This document shows positions 23,214 to 35,129 of a DNA stretch of 64,000 bases, one piece after another. Origin of the DNA: Phallus indusiatus (taxonomy: Eukaryota; Basidiomycota; Agaricomycetes; Phallales; Phallaceae); the NCBI GenBank assembly GCA_027605045.1, contig JAQFWX010000143.1, forward strand, positions 23,313 through 87,312, in the 5' to 3' direction. Within the stretch, counting starts at the first letter, position 1, and the number at the start of each line of letters is the position of its first letter. The notes beneath the pieces were generated by a model. It made no database searches. It was given only the letters and a program-made list of their open reading frames with translations, and was not told where the DNA came from. Made by a program: the position numbers and the translations under genes.

Positions 23214-25014
23214 ATTCGTAGCTGGTGCCATCATCGACAAGCTTGGACTAAAGGACTAAACGTACATCGAGGAAAATTTATACGAGCGCGATTTACTGGC
23301 TTAGCCATGGGGGACATGATATATATACCACATCATCTGTGCGTTCAGAGAGAGATGCATTACATATTATATTGCCTCGTAGCCAATGAAAACGGAGAAG
23401 GGGTGTTGAATAACCGAACCGGGGATTTAGGTTTAGTTGGGCTACCAATGTCGTTTAAGCTCTATTTTGATTGATCTGTATGAAATGCTCTTCCTTTTGG
23501 CGCAAAGATTCAGCCTGACAGGCAAATGCGCAGCTTTTACCGATAAAGATTAAGCCACTTACGAAATAAAGCAGATAATAAATAACACAGTAATTCTCCG
23601 CTGATGAAAAGGAATTCTAGGCCAGAATAATTGAAAATCAAGAAAATTTGAAGATGATAGAATACATGATTGGCCGACATTTGATCATATGGCGCCGTTG
23701 ACCGTTGGGGGCGCCCTCAATGGGCTGACAGATGTTAGGGGGATACAATATGTGAGTTTTCGGGTAAGGATTGTAAAACTTTTTGAGGACAAACTGGATT
23801 GGCCAAGATATGACACCGTACGCGTACAACGGTGACAAATTCGCGGTCGGCGGTACTTGTCCACAGGGCAAAGCAAATTCAATTTCAAGCTCCGCAGGTC
23901 TTTCTCTTGACCAGCGCCGCTTTACTCAGGGACAAAACAAAAGCGGGATTGAGAGCTCTGTCGCTCGGAAAATTTCGCTGGAGAGCACGAAACGGGTTGT
24001 GTTATTATCTTTGGAGTTTATAGCACGGTAAAATTAAAGAAGCCATGCTGCTTTCCAAAGTGCGCGCGCCCTATTACCTTTATAGATTCGTTCACCCTTA
24101 TGACTTTTCGGCTTCGGGATTGTGTAAAAAGGTGTGCGGCGTTAACAAAATCATCTAATCCGTTCAATCTCACTTTTATTATTGAAAGTTCAATAAAATT
24201 TCACCAAGATCTTATTATCTATATTCAGAATTTTGAAGCCCATTATATGAATTCGAGTTTGTCCATTAGAACCGAACCGTCGAAACGCGTCGAAAACGTG
24301 TATACGCACAATGTAACAACTAGAAACCATGACGCGTACTTACTCAATCACGCAATGTGGCAATATGCATATGCCTTAGAAGATGCGGCGGACGGAGCTC
24401 ATCCCTGCATTCAATATGTACATATCACACGCATTTTGTTCGTGTCCATGGCTGGTCAATGATGGTAATACGGCTGGTCAGTGGCAGCACAGCATTTCAT
24501 CTACGCAAGCGCTTTCCTTATCAAGGCAGACAAAGATTTTTCCCTTCCAAACGTGGTGAATTTTTGATATCAACGATTTCATATGGATTAAGATTAGTTA
24601 AGTGTTTGAAGTGCCAATTGATGCTTGCGATGAGCTTAAAGGGCACTTGAGGCCGATTTGGAAGCACTATCTGTATGGTCTTTTTTTTTCACAAAAGTGG
24701 TCTCAGAGAATAAGCCCCATGCGATTTGGGTTCTTAAGTTTCAAAAGTCGGGATCTCCTTTCCGCTTCTTTAGAACAAAAGCTCCAACTTCCGGGACTTC
24801 AGGCAACGTTCTTTATCAATATTGACACGAACCCCTCATCTTGGACATGAACAACATTGCTTGGTTCCTTCTCCTCCTGAGTGTAGATAATCGTGACCAC
24901 CATGAGGTAAATGAACTCCAGACCTAAACTAGTGTATTAACCCTGCACTTTTAGTACTCACGCTCAGGCCTCCCCGTGGGCGACGCTCCCTCTCCTCTAA
25001 AACATATAAAAGAC
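23214..25014. other. Intergenic, no supported gene
   Basis: About 1.8 kb. Several overlapping short frames on both strands (for example 24,100-24,462, 120 codons), none with a domain or splice-consistent partner. The last 100 bases are the promoter of the zinc-finger gene. Confidence 0.4.
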
Positions 25015-25020
25015 TCCCTC
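25015..25020 (+). promoter_or_regulatory. TATA box and pyrimidine-rich start region of the zinc-finger gene
   Basis: TATAAA 77-82 bases before the ATG at 25097, followed by a CT-rich run (CTCCCTCCCCTTTTTCCCC), a frequent arrangement around transcription starts of filamentous fungi. Confidence 0.45.
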
Positions 25021-25096
25021 CCCTTTTTCCCCGCTTTACACTCGCAATTATTCCAAACGCCTCGCACTATTCACATCTTTGCACTCTTACCACATT

Positions 25097-26935
25097 ATGA
25101 GCTCAAGTTCCGACCTTTACCTCCCGCCACAATTCATAGAAGAATTGGGTCTTCCGAGTTCCTTACCGTTCAGCGTAACCCACGTCGATTGGGCGGACAA
25201 CGGGTAAGATTCACTATCATCTTCAGCACGGAGAAATTTTGGCTAATAGAGTACCTTTAGAGATGATGCATATACCAATGCACCTCCGGAGAGATATCTC
25301 CCAACCACGCTCTGAGTCAGGATCTGGGATATGGCCAGCCGTCAGACTCGGATCCCAGTGGCTTATCGATGGGTCCCTCTGGCGGGTATTTCCACATGCC
25401 CGGACATGTGCTCAATAAGCCTTGTGACACGTGGGGCTCTCTTTATTGTCTATGAAAGTGTCGTCTAACAATCTTTTTTACTCTCTATAGTGTTGATTCC
25501 GGTTCGTACTCGCATCCGGTGTGTGTCGAACCAACTCAGTACATTCATAATCCATACGTCGGACCCTTGGACTCGTAAATTTTTTATTTTTCTTCAATAT
25601 TACGATAATTGATGAAATATTAGACGCTCCACGCAAGATCTCAACACGTCTCATGCCGAGTATGTAGATCCATACCGCACAGACTGGGAGTTGGGAATGT
25701 GAGACTTCATTTTACTTTTCGTGTCGAAGATACATACTAAACATACCACTTTCCAAAGGCATCTCTTTTCCAACTCCCGGACACCTTTACACACATATCA
25801 CATTAACACAGGAACGCTGAGTAGCAACGTATCCCATTACGACGTGAGGCAAGGTAACGAGGAGCTGGGTTATGAATTAGACCAACGAGGGTCGCACATA
25901 CACCCTCTGCGCCACAACACCTTGGTACGAGGTACTGAAGCGGCTGCGCACAATATCCGGCAGTCTCGGCTCCCTTGTCCGAAAACAACCCATGTCACTG
26001 CCGGGACAGACACCATCGTACCCCCTGCACATAGTTTTCCTTATCCAACCACCTCTGCTTCTTACGATTCCGTGTTATCTTCTCCATACAACTTTTCGTA
26101 TCGTTCTCAAACAATGCCTCATTCTCAGGACCCTGTACCTTCTAGTTCTTCACTTCTCACTTCCGCGTCGGCTATCCCAACCCCCATGCGGGGTCCAGTA
26201 CAGGCCCCGTCAAATGTCACTTTGCCCACCGCCTTTCATTCATCGAACCTATCATCTTCCTTCTCCTCTCCACTATATCCGATTATGCCCATCCACAACG
26301 CCGCTTTCGTTACCGCACCGTCAAACCATTCTCTCCCTCCTGTGCATCAACCCCAGCAAAAATACCGGCCTATCCTTCCTGCCAAAAAGCGAGCTCGGAC
26401 AGCCAAAAAGGCCCCACTTGTCATCGTGCCTGCAATCAAAAAATATCGCAGAATGGAACAAAATTTGCCCAGCAAGCATAAAAGAGCTCCGGTTCGGAGT
26501 CAGGAATGGCTAGACAGGTATTTCCCCAGCAGGGGTCCATGCACGTTATGCGGAGCAGAGTCTTCGGTTTGGCGAAACGACCGATCACTAGAGCATTTGG
26601 TTTCATCGCACATTATCCAGGATGTCAAGAACGTCGAGCATTTCGACGACGACGCTTTCAAAAATAGGTCTGCACCTCTCGTGGAAACCGAGGCTCAATT
26701 TGCTTTCGTACGTGAGCAGATTAAGCAGATAAAGTGCTCATTATGTACGGATGTCGAGACCTCTCTAGTGACCAGGAGAATCAACATGGAGCAGCACCTG
26801 AGGATGAAGCATAAAGAGCTTACAGGCACGGATGTATGGAAAAACGAGCTGAGTCGTTTGAAAGCGCTGATACCAGAAAAAAAAGATTGGTACAGTTATA
26901 ACGATAGATTCCTGTATTATTTCCCTAGAAAATGA
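25097..26935 (+). CDS. Putative C2H2-like zinc-finger protein
   Basis: Multi-exon gene. ATG 25097 begins a short first exon (SSSSDLYLPPQFIEELGLP...). Middle exons encode ALSQDLGYGQPSDSDPSGL, then VDSGSYSHPVCVEPTQY and RSTQDLNTSHAEYVDPYR. The last exon (about 25,759-26,935) holds a Ser/Pro-rich linker, a Lys/Arg-rich stretch (KKRARTAKK, nuclear-signal-like) and two finger-like motifs: CTLC-x14-H-x4-H (26,539-26,615) and CSLC-x16-H-x4-H (about 26,731-26,810). Such proteins usually bind DNA in the nucleus. The splice phases close from exon 2 onward, but exon 1 enters exon 2 in a frame that stops after about 20 codons (PPERYLPTTL, stop near 25,315), while the plausible frame of exon 2 is one base off. 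Either the first intron is not as I drew it or there is a lesion. Confidence 0.55.
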
Positions 26936-27943
26936 CACTTAGTACTGAGTTCATATCGTAGTTGTTGTGTCTGAACCTCGTGAAAATTGTGGGCCTGATT
27001 GTGTGTAGAGCTAGCGAACAGCAAACAGGCTCCATCGATGAGATGATGTTTTGTGACTTGTGACATGCGTGACACTAACGGGCGCTCCGAATCCATCTTG
27101 GCGAACATCCAAAATCTCACAAAATGACTCCTTTGCACATTTCCCAATGCAGCTAGATCGGACTTTTTACCCAAACGACGGACAGAACGGAACGGGACAG
27201 ATGTACCTTGCGACACGACTAAGTTTGTTTGAACAGCCTACATACTCCGGAGGCTGGAGTTCCAGAATCTAGTCCGCCAGGTCCGTCACAATATACACAA
27301 TTAGTTTGTGACTTATCTAACTCCTTGTGGGATTATTTCTCTTCAGTATTTATGTCAACGTTATGAGACTTTCTGAACAAGCCTTTGTAGCTTCTTAGTT
27401 ATACACCGGGCGAATCATGATTAGATAGCCTCGTCAACCTGAAAACTCAAAAAGTGGACTTGACATCAGTACTGCATCACGATTTTGACATCAAGTTTCC
27501 GGAAAGCTTGTCGACCAGCACGCGTGTTAGTTGAGGTACTTCGTATCTGAAACCTGGTGAACTGAGAACATCAAATGCATTTGGGGAGCACCTATTCTAC
27601 GGATAATTGGCCCAAATCCAACAATTATACGTTTGATACCCGATATTTTGCGTACGGATAGTCTCCTTTTCCCAACATGAACGATCGTCTCGATTGCCTC
27701 GCCAGGCTGTATTCTAAAACATCACTTGCAAAGTCGGCTCAATCCTGTCATGGTCCACGCGCTCATAAGCGGTTACCAACAAAAGCTAGTCGATGGTGGC
27801 AGCATGCTCGCTGGCAAATGACCAGTAGTTGTTATGAAGGGCACTTTATCCGAGCGTACCTGAATCCCTTCTAGATTGCCGTTGGTTTCGCCTGCACAGT
27901 CTAACTGAGCCAAGGGCTTTTTGGTATACCTCTATAAACGAGC
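26936..27943. other. Intergenic, no supported gene
   Basis: Short frames only. This is the 3' flank of the zinc-finger gene and the 5' flank of DUF6533 copy 4. Confidence 0.45.
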
Positions 27944-29380
27944 ATGTTATCTTCGTATTTGCGGCTCTTCAAAGACCTGTCGATGATACGTCTCGATAAC
28001 TTTACTACAGTGCTACCGTCAGAAAGCTTTTTAGTTCTAGAAGCCCGAGATTCGTTCACTGTCTCATTGTTCCAAGGTTATTTCAAATTATTTCAAACTA
28101 TTAACTCGTTGATATTTTCAAAATCAGCTGCTGTTTGTGCACTTTTTATATGGGACATCATGCTTACTTTCGGTCAAGAAATGGAGGCTATTTGGAAGTC
28201 CGTATTCGATTAAATTGTGTCTCAGGTGAAGAAACTCAAGACTCATACATGCTTGTTTTAGAACTCGAATCAGTATTGTCAACTATTTCTTCTTTATCAT
28301 CCGATACCTAGCTTTGAGTGTATCGGTGTTAGTAATAGTAGTTTCCATATGTCTTATGTATAAGCTGATGAGCCCTCATTCTTAGGATATCCATCGTCAT
28401 TAGTCAATCTCGCTTCAAGACGGGAGATATCGTTTGCCGGCTATATACCTGGTATTGTTCGATAGGCGGTTTTATAGTGGTATGTAGCATGGATGCGCTA
28501 CTTGCGTATCGTGGTATGTTTTCATGGTTATGTTTTGCAAATTTTATATTATAAATCAATCACTTCAATCAGCCTTTGCTTTTTACGGAAGAGACCGGAG
28601 AATTCTAGTTGGTTTAGGAATTCTCTGGATGTTGAAAAGCACAGCATCTGTGCTTTTCTCAATTTTGTTCACCCTCAAATCGCCAGTTGTTTTTTCCAAG
28701 GCTATATTTGTACGAGGAGTTCTTGGAAAATGTATCGCAGTACATTTCCCTCATTTTGTACATGACGCCTGGTAAGTCCTTGTCCAATACGTACGCCGAT
28801 CTCTGAGTGAATATAAATTATCAACTAGGATATCCGAGATGCTTTTTCAATCTTTCCTTCTATTTCTGATATCAGTGAGGTAATTCACGTTTCATCCATG
28901 CGTTTTTTGCTCTTGGCTATAATTCAGCAGGTCTATCGTGTTAACGATCGCTTCTTGGAAGATAATGGGCATGTCTACACTTTGTTATATTTTTATTAGA
29001 GATGGGTTGTGGGCTTTTGCTCTCATTAACGGTGAGATTACCATTTACCTCTTGATATTGATTGAAGTCCTGAAGAAAATTCATAACTAATAGTAACCTT
29101 TATTGTTTTCGCTCTTCAAACGAAACCCGTTAGTCTAGCAATAATACAGTGTGTCACTAATCTTGTGATCTTATCTTCGACGGGGTATTGACTAGAATAT
29201 TTTGTTTAGGACGGCCGTTGTCTTTGTGGGAATTGCGGTAGGATTTCATTTTCATCTGTTTTATCACGTCTAACGAGGTCGTCGAAATATGAGGGGGGTC
29301 GTCTAATACTTAATCTAAGAAGCTTTAAAGAGCCTTCGCGTCCTATAATAACACTTCAAACCTCCTCAAACGTACAGTAA
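27944..29380 (+). CDS. DUF6533 multi-pass membrane protein, copy 4 (intact)
   Basis: Ten exons, all phases close without stops. N terminus from ATG 27944 (an in-frame ATG at 27983 is an alternative start). Blocks: LFIWDIMLTFGQEMEAIW, IVNYFFFIIRYLALSVSV, VISQSRFKTGDIVCRLYTWY, SMDALLAYR, FAFYGRDRRILVGLGILW, GKCIAVHFPHF, WISEMLFQ, IASWKIMG, IFIRDGLWAF, and a last exon GGRLILNLRSF with stop at 29378-29380. The tail is short (28 residues after the last intron) compared with copies 3, 5 and 7. The overall pattern suggests seven hydrophobic segments with conserved positively charged loop motifs (FYxRxRxVL, RDxxW). Function is unknown for the family. Confidence 0.75.
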
Positions 29381-29902
29381 ATTTACGATATAATTTAATG
29401 ATTATCTTTCGAATTAGAAGAGCCCTTTAATTACAGTGACTTTTAAAGATGAATCAGGGAATCGGAGACTGGATATCGGAATCCTTACCGGAATCCCATT
29501 CCATGTGAATTTGAGTCTCGTTCAAGGCGGTTTCTCCGAGCTGTCCTGCGGTCTGCGGCTCTGCGCCCCTGATCGGGCGATTTGTTAGCCGAGAGGGAAG
29601 GAATTTCCAACAAGATACACAGCTGCCTTAAGGTGACTGTAGCGAAGGACATTCTTTTTTGTCTGTTTTCCATCATGAGAAATGTCCAGCCGTGGCACCA
29701 AAAACCTTGTATGAGCTGTCCCGCCTGTCAAAGTCGTGTGGTGTCCTGTGGACGCGGCAAACCTGATGACGTCTTTCTGTGACAGAATCAATGATCACCG
29801 CGGTTCCCACCCAGTGGCAAGTGGGCCCTGCCCCATGGGTAATCGAAAGTCCAATTCTCATAATCCATTCATTGTTATCTTCATCCTCCATCTATTGTAA
29901 CT
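29381..29902. other. Intergenic, no supported gene
   Basis: Spacer between DUF6533 copy 4 and the peroxiredoxin gene. No supported coding sequence. Confidence 0.45.
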
Positions 29903-30743
29903 ATGACCTCCATCGTTTCATCCGCCACCGCCACAGCGGCGGCAGCAGCTCATGCGGCAGCCGCAGCTTTGTCGACTACCCTGCAGATCAAGGTATATAA
30001 TAAGTCTGTTGCTCTTCTGGCTAAGAATTTGAGCTGAAAAACACACACACGCACGCTACACAACATTTCACACATCCTGTACTTTTGTTTAGCCTGGTTC
30101 ATCTATTCCTGATGTTGCAGTCAAAGAGAACGATCCTGATCAGACATTTTCACTGGCCAACCTACCTGGAAAGAACATCATCGTACGTACCACCCGATGA
30201 TTGTCACCGATCGGGATATCGCAGAATTGACAAAGGAGGATTTTGCATTGTAGCTTGGTGTTCCGGGTGCTTTCACTACACCCTGTTCTGCTCAGATACC
30301 CGAGTATATCAAGCTGTACTCGGAATTTGCCAGCAAAGGCATCGCCGGGATCTATGTTATCGCCGTCAACGACGTTTTTGTCACCAAAGCATGGAAGGAG
30401 AAATTAGCGCCTAATGGAACTCGTACGTTACCTTGTACAGAAAGGATAGAATTTGCTTGACATCCATTTGTTATAGCTATTCATTTCATTGCCGATGATC
30501 AATGTACATTTTCAACACATGTCGGACTAGTGTTCGACGGGACTGCCCTTTTGGGAGCACCACGATCTAAGGTGAGAACATTTCCAGAATTCAAGGTTGG
30601 CGTTTCCTGACCGACGTGTGGATGACATTGTTCAGCGATATGCCTTAATCGTCGAAGACAGCAAAGTGAAAGAGGTTTTCATTGAGGCTGCTCCCACCGA
30701 TATTATTCTCACGAAAGCTGAGACTGTTTTGAGTAAGATTTGA
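29903..30743 (+). CDS. Peroxiredoxin, Prx5/Ahp1 type
   Basis: Thiol peroxidase that reduces hydrogen peroxide and alkyl hydroperoxides using thioredoxin. Five exons (29903-29992, 30093-30182, 30254-30422, 30477-30571, 30636-30743) give 183 residues. The active-site signature PxxxTxxC is visible as VPGAFTTPCSAQIPEYI; the peroxidatic Cys is about residue 71. Also typical are IYVIAVND-F-TKAW and the Asp-rich strand FIADDQCTF, whose Cys near 126 could be the partner thiol. The C terminus (DIILTKAETVLSKI) fits the group. The N-terminal 25 residues are unusually Ala-rich with few charges and might act as a mitochondrial presequence; that is inference. Length is slightly above yeast Ahp1 because of this extension. 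Confidence 0.88.
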
Positions 30744-31206
30744 AAATCACAGAATTATTAGGAGGGATTTCTGGAAGAAATGTAAAATGAAAAGAATACA
30801 TATATTAGCAACAATGATATGATTTGACTGGTATATAGGATGATTATGAACCGACTAGAGATTATAACGAAATCATCGGATTGCGTCATGCTGGAAAATC
30901 TTTAGAAGAAGTGAGGATCCCAGTTGTTTCAACCAGACTTCGAGGAAGTATGTATAAAAAAAAAGATTGACAAGAAGGAAAAAGGCGGAAACAAAAATGC
31001 AGAAACGTCACACATGTCACAATAAGTTCGAAGTGATGGAAGCCCAGACCCGTTTGGACGCGGACCGCTTGTGCCAAACTCTTTTTTCGTGTTTTCGCCT
31101 TTCCGTCCACATATTTTTACATGTATATTCTCATTAGTGGGAGTACTTTGAAAAAGGCCATAATTCTGTATATCAAATTAGATAATTGAGGTTCGCGGGA
31201 TTCAGA
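30744..31206. other. Spacer, no supported gene
   Basis: 3' flank of the peroxiredoxin and 5' flank of the DUF5745 gene. No recognisable gene. Confidence 0.45.
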
Positions 31207-32290
31207 ATGGATGGAACTTTTATTGGTATGGTTTTTTATCCTGATCTTATAGGAAAATATGGGCGATTCATCCTCAGAGTTTTTTTATTTATAGAACATC
31301 TAGTTGACGATGTGAATGATCTTCTCAAGCAGCTCTGTTTACCACTTGTCATTGAGACGCCATACGACCTGACTCCATCATTTCTCCTTGCAATCTTAGA
31401 ATCCATTCTCCGAGACCGTCTTCCTATTCCGTCAGAAATTCGTACCTCAACCGCTCAAAAGTCAAAAATAGAGATGATGAAGATACTATTGGGAGTACTG
31501 GAAGATGATATTTTGGAAAAGGACATCGGGTTATCAGAGATTGATCCGAAGAGGCTAGCTGCTGGAGAGTTGGATGAACTTATCTTTGTAGGACAGGTCT
31601 TGTGCCAATTGGGTTATGAAAAGCTTACGCTTCCAAGACCTTCCGATAACGAAGATAGGAACAAAGCTGAAGAAGAAGCTCGAGCAGCCATTCGACCCTT
31701 GTCACGAGCGAACACTAGTTCTAACACGGTTGACTCAAGCTACGAAGAGTCAGAAACAGCCCCTACTTCTATCTCCAACGGTTCGGTTACGCCAACCGCA
31801 CATCAACCATCGCCATCGCCACCTTCAACGCCCAAATGCACCCACCAGCTCGAGTTTCCCGAGTTTTTCTTCAATGGGGGTATACGCGATGACTCAGGTG
31901 AGAACAAGAAAGAGGTAACTCAAAGCTTGTTCAGTTATTCCTTAGAAAGTCACAGTATCCCTGGGGCAACTCAATCTGGTGCTGGCGTTCGACATGAAGG
32001 ACTATTGAAAAGAGTCTCTGAGTTGGAAGAAATACGGGAATTTGAATCCAGACAAAGGCGTTTTTCAAAAGTATGTTTCACATTCTATTCAGCTAGCTTC
32101 AATGATGCCGACATTTCGCAATTAGCCTTTTTCACCACCATCACCTCCTAAACCTCCCAAAATTCACAACTCAAACAAATACCTGTATCCTACCCAATAC
32201 ACTTTAGCCCTACTTCGAGAACGGGCAGAGCTCCTCGAAGAACTGGCGCGTCTCAAATTAATCAGGGCTTCCAGATCTATTCATTCTTAA
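31207..32290 (+). CDS. DUF5745 (CEP95-like) domain protein
   Basis: Three exons (31207-31225, 31295-32070, 32126-32290), 319 residues, phases close. Residues 7 to about 140 match the DUF5745 pattern also found at the N terminus of the centrosomal protein CEP95: VDDVNDLLKQLCLPL, then LTPSFLLAILESILRDRLPI, KIEMMKILLGVLEDDILEKDIGLSEIDPKRLAAGELDELIFVGQVLC. This region is reminiscent of a calponin-homology-like helical fold. After it come a Ser/Thr/Pro-rich disordered linker, a short helical segment (LLKRVSELEEIREFESRQRR) and a C-terminal LALLRERAELLEELARL coiled-coil-like stretch. The first exon is only 19 nt, joined in phase 1 (MDGTFI-E). A role at the spindle pole is possible but unproven in fungi. 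It converges on the BolA gene. Confidence 0.7.
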
Positions 32291-32473
32291 TTTTTTGTTT
32301 TTGTTATCTCCCGCTGTCGCTTTGTTATACTGTTGTTCACTTGTTGTTGTTGTTATTATTATTGTATAATGTAATCTTCTTGTTTTGCCGTGTTTTTCTG
32401 TTTCTTAGTCACGTTTTCATCGATGTATGGAAGTACTAGTATTCCAATGAAAACATGTAGTTAATAGTACGGA

Positions 32474-32500
32474 ATTCAAATTCAAATTCAAATTCAATTT
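32474..32500. repeat. ATTCAA short tandem repeat
   Basis: About four copies of a six-base unit (AATTCA/ATTCAA) in the gap between the convergent DUF5745 and BolA genes, reaching the BolA stop codon. Probably a plain microsatellite; it may contribute to both 3' untranslated regions. Confidence 0.6.
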
Positions 32501-32963
32501 AATTGGCACTACGAGCTTTTTCCAACTCAGCAGCGTATTGCTTTGGGGTTAGTGTTTTCTAATGGAAGAAACAATCCATCAAAAGTTGGTTTAGATCATA
32601 TAATTGTGGTCCGATTTTTTGTTCACCTGCGAAAACGCGTGCATCTGGGCGATCTGCGTTTTGAGAAGTTCATTGACTAGAATTTTTCACGTTAGCAAGA
32701 AAAAGACCGTTGACGATGGAATCTACATACTCATTCGATGTCGGGCCAATGTTGTCTTTCCTTCGAAGGCCTGACAGAAGGTAACAGTCAGGATAGCCCT
32801 TTTTTTGAAGAGCAAAGTGTTTTGTGAACCGCTGACGTACCTCACTAACGATGAGTACAGCATAACTCTCGCCACATCCACTGGATTGATCCGCTATATC
32901 CAGATGTGATACGGGAATGGCGTTCTTCAAAGCCTCTTCGAGAAGTTTTTGAGAAATGGGCAT
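32499..32963 (-). CDS. BolA family protein (BolA2/Fra2-like)
   Basis: Small iron-homeostasis protein that partners monothiol glutaredoxins in [2Fe-2S] cluster handling; yeast Fra2 is the related family member. Four exons (32963-32841, 32770-32731, 32676-32627, 32558-32499) give 90 residues. Visible hallmarks: PVSHLDIADQSSGCGESYAVLIVSE in exon 1, with the conserved D-x-S-x-G-C-G loop whose Cys is a metal ligand candidate in BolA2 proteins; AFEGKTTLARHRMI across exons 2-3 with the invariant His of the R-H-R motif; then INELLKTQIAQMHAFS and KTLTPKQYAAELEKA. All introns are GT-AG. I started at the Met before PISQKLLEEAL, which gives the usual length; an upstream Met in the same frame would add 34 non-conserved residues. 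Confidence 0.9.
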
Positions 32964-33547
32964 TTTCTGAACAGCTAAAGAGAGAGAGAAGAGTGGGGGT
33001 TGGTAATAAGAGATGATGATAGAAAGATCGTACGTGTGGTTTATCTGATAAGAGTATTCATTCAATCTGGATTACATAACCTCAGCTCTACTTTTCACGC
33101 TCGTGTCTACTTCGCACTTGCACTTTGATTAAAAACTTGACAGGGGGATAGTGAAAGAATGTGTGAAAAGAAAAAGAAGAGAAAGGTGCGAGATATCGTG
33201 ATTATTGTGAAATTGCGTGTTTTTAGTGGGTACCAGTACCGTGTGAAGCTGGTCGTGATGGGGTATGATTCATTACGAGCCAATAAGACGAGGTAATTAC
33301 AAAACTACAGCAAATAGGGTGTATGACTTTCTAATCATATAAGAGAAACACCTTTATCAGATACGCTATTCAGTCCCAGATTAAACGTAAATAAGCGAGT
33401 TACGAGTATAAGTTACTCCAATCTGACCTTCCCACACCAGATCGTGTGCTCAGTCCTTTTGGTTGCTATTGAGGTAGCTGTCACTGGCCGTTGCGATAAA
33501 GACCTGCGGTATCGGGCGGACATCGTGAATAATCAATTACCAATCTC
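32964..33547. other. Spacer, no supported gene
   Basis: Promoter region of BolA and 3' flank of UNC50, both on the minus strand. No supported coding sequence. Confidence 0.45.
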
Positions 33548-34744
33548 CTACCCAAAATACTTCTCCAAGAATATTTTAGGAATGTTTATACCTGACAGGG
33601 TTAACGCGTAGACACAGATGAGTGGAAGTAGCAGGAAGAGTATTGCTTCCGTTCGGTACAGGAAAGGAAGACTTGACAGGCCGAAATACACTCCTATTAT
33701 GTATTGACCAAATCTAGCGAATAAGAGGATAGAGGTGCTTTAGTACTCGACTATGATGGTCCTTTTTAAAATGTGGCAAGTCAACTTACGCAACGAGGTA
33801 TATCGTGTTCCCAAGGAACAGGCACACCCAATAGCTTCGTGTGATCACTGCAATCAACAAAAGCTGCACAACACCAAGAGTAAGAAAGCATGGGAAGAAT
33901 GCATTAATAGCTATATCAAATGCGTATGCGTATTCGACGTAGTTTGATTCGGAAGAGCCTGGTACCCCTCCTCCCGCTGCCGCTGAGCCAGAGCGTCTCG
34001 CTCCTAGTGTTTCCGCCCTTGCTGCTGGTATTCGAAAAAGAATGTTCGCAAAGAAGTATAGCAATGTTGCAACGAAGAAGCTTGATAGTAGAAAATCTCG
34101 GCAGACCATTGTTAGGATTAATGTCAGGGCATCGTTAGGGGAAAGGGTATACACTATTGACCATAGGACGGAAACGACTAGTTAAGACAAAGAAGAGAAT
34201 TAGCGCGTGGCTATATGATGGGAAGAAAAAGACTTGCAAACTATGCATCCAATGATGAGAACGAGAATAGCGGGGTCGTCTCTTGCCCATGTGTTTTTGG
34301 TCTCTGAATAACACGGACGTTAAAACGAAAAACGTGAGAGATAACATACTCAGAACACAGAACATACGCTTATGGAAATAAAGAAGCTTATACCTAATAT
34401 ATATTGGCATAAGCTACTACGAATCAATGCGACTGGGATCCCCGCACTTACACCTTTCTTGGTGCAACACAAAGATAAGTCAGCTGCCACGCCGCCATTT
34501 CGTAGTCCTACAACATCAACAATGAAAACTATCAAAACCTGAGAACATCATAGAATAAGCAAAGAAACGAGAAACAAATACGCACCATTTGTTGGAACTT
34601 GTGTAGTCTTTTGAATATCGGAGGGAGCTTCCATGTCGACACTGAAGAGATCAGTCCTGATGTTGATAATCCAGTCTGACCTGAATGGTTATGGTTCGAG
34701 TAGGTGGACATTGATAGTGGGAAAGCGTCGCCAGGTGAAACCAT
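33548..34744 (-). CDS. UNC50: UNC50/GMH1 family Golgi membrane protein
   Basis: Golgi multi-pass protein of the UNC-50/Gmh1 family, linked to Arf-GEF recruitment and receptor trafficking in other eukaryotes. Six exons (34744-34586, 34507-34452, 34416-34394, 34303-34238, 34177-33790, 33713-33548), 285 residues. Family marks: LPPIFKRLHKFQQMDYEMAAWQLTYLCVAPRK; TKNTWARDDPAILVLIIGC (the near-invariant W-A-R-D-D-P); VCRDFLLSSFFVATLLYFF; VEYAYAFDIAINAFFPCFLTLGVVQLLL; FLGNTIYLVA; and a C terminus ending EKYFG. Intron 4 has a GC donor (GCAAGT) with a normal AG acceptor; only that choice keeps the phase. The short third exon (23 nt) reads SLCQYILE where relatives have a Tyr/Asn-rich YRNxYY segment, so its boundaries are the least certain. 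A Gly/Ala-rich loop (RRSGSAAAGGGVPGSSE) sits before the conserved VEYAYAFD. Confidence 0.85.
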
Positions 34745-35129
34745 CACATGCGTTGTTATTTTGAGTGTTTGTTGGTTGAAGTCGATGTTAGCGTGCACTG
34801 CACGCGGCACGGGTGCTACGGAGCTTGAACTGGCTTGTGGGGCCGGTTGCCGGACCTGAAACGGCAACCCCCGGATATATCTCAAATTTGGAAAAATGCT
34901 GTCATAAACTTCAATGCAGATTGAATTATGAGTGAATACATATAAAACCGATAAATCAAATGCTACAACAAAATTGGCTCGTCTCTCGAGCATATACATA
35001 TGATATGAGTATTTTATGCTTGTCCATTGATGCGCTCTATCGTTTTTTACCGAAAAAGCCTTTACATTTCCGTCGCGATTGATTGAGAGGAGTTTTTTTT
35101 GAAGGAGTTTTTTTGCCGTAGCCTTGCTT
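34745..35129. other. Spacer, no supported gene
   Basis: Upstream of UNC50. A minus-strand frame runs open from 35176 through this stretch into the UNC50 first exon, but its upstream 144 codons show no conserved sequence, so it is treated as leader. Confidence 0.4.

Noticed and set aside
25992..26513. 173-codon + strand frame inside the zinc-finger gene
   Set aside because: Alternative frame of the Ser/Pro-rich exon; it lacks the finger motifs and ends early.
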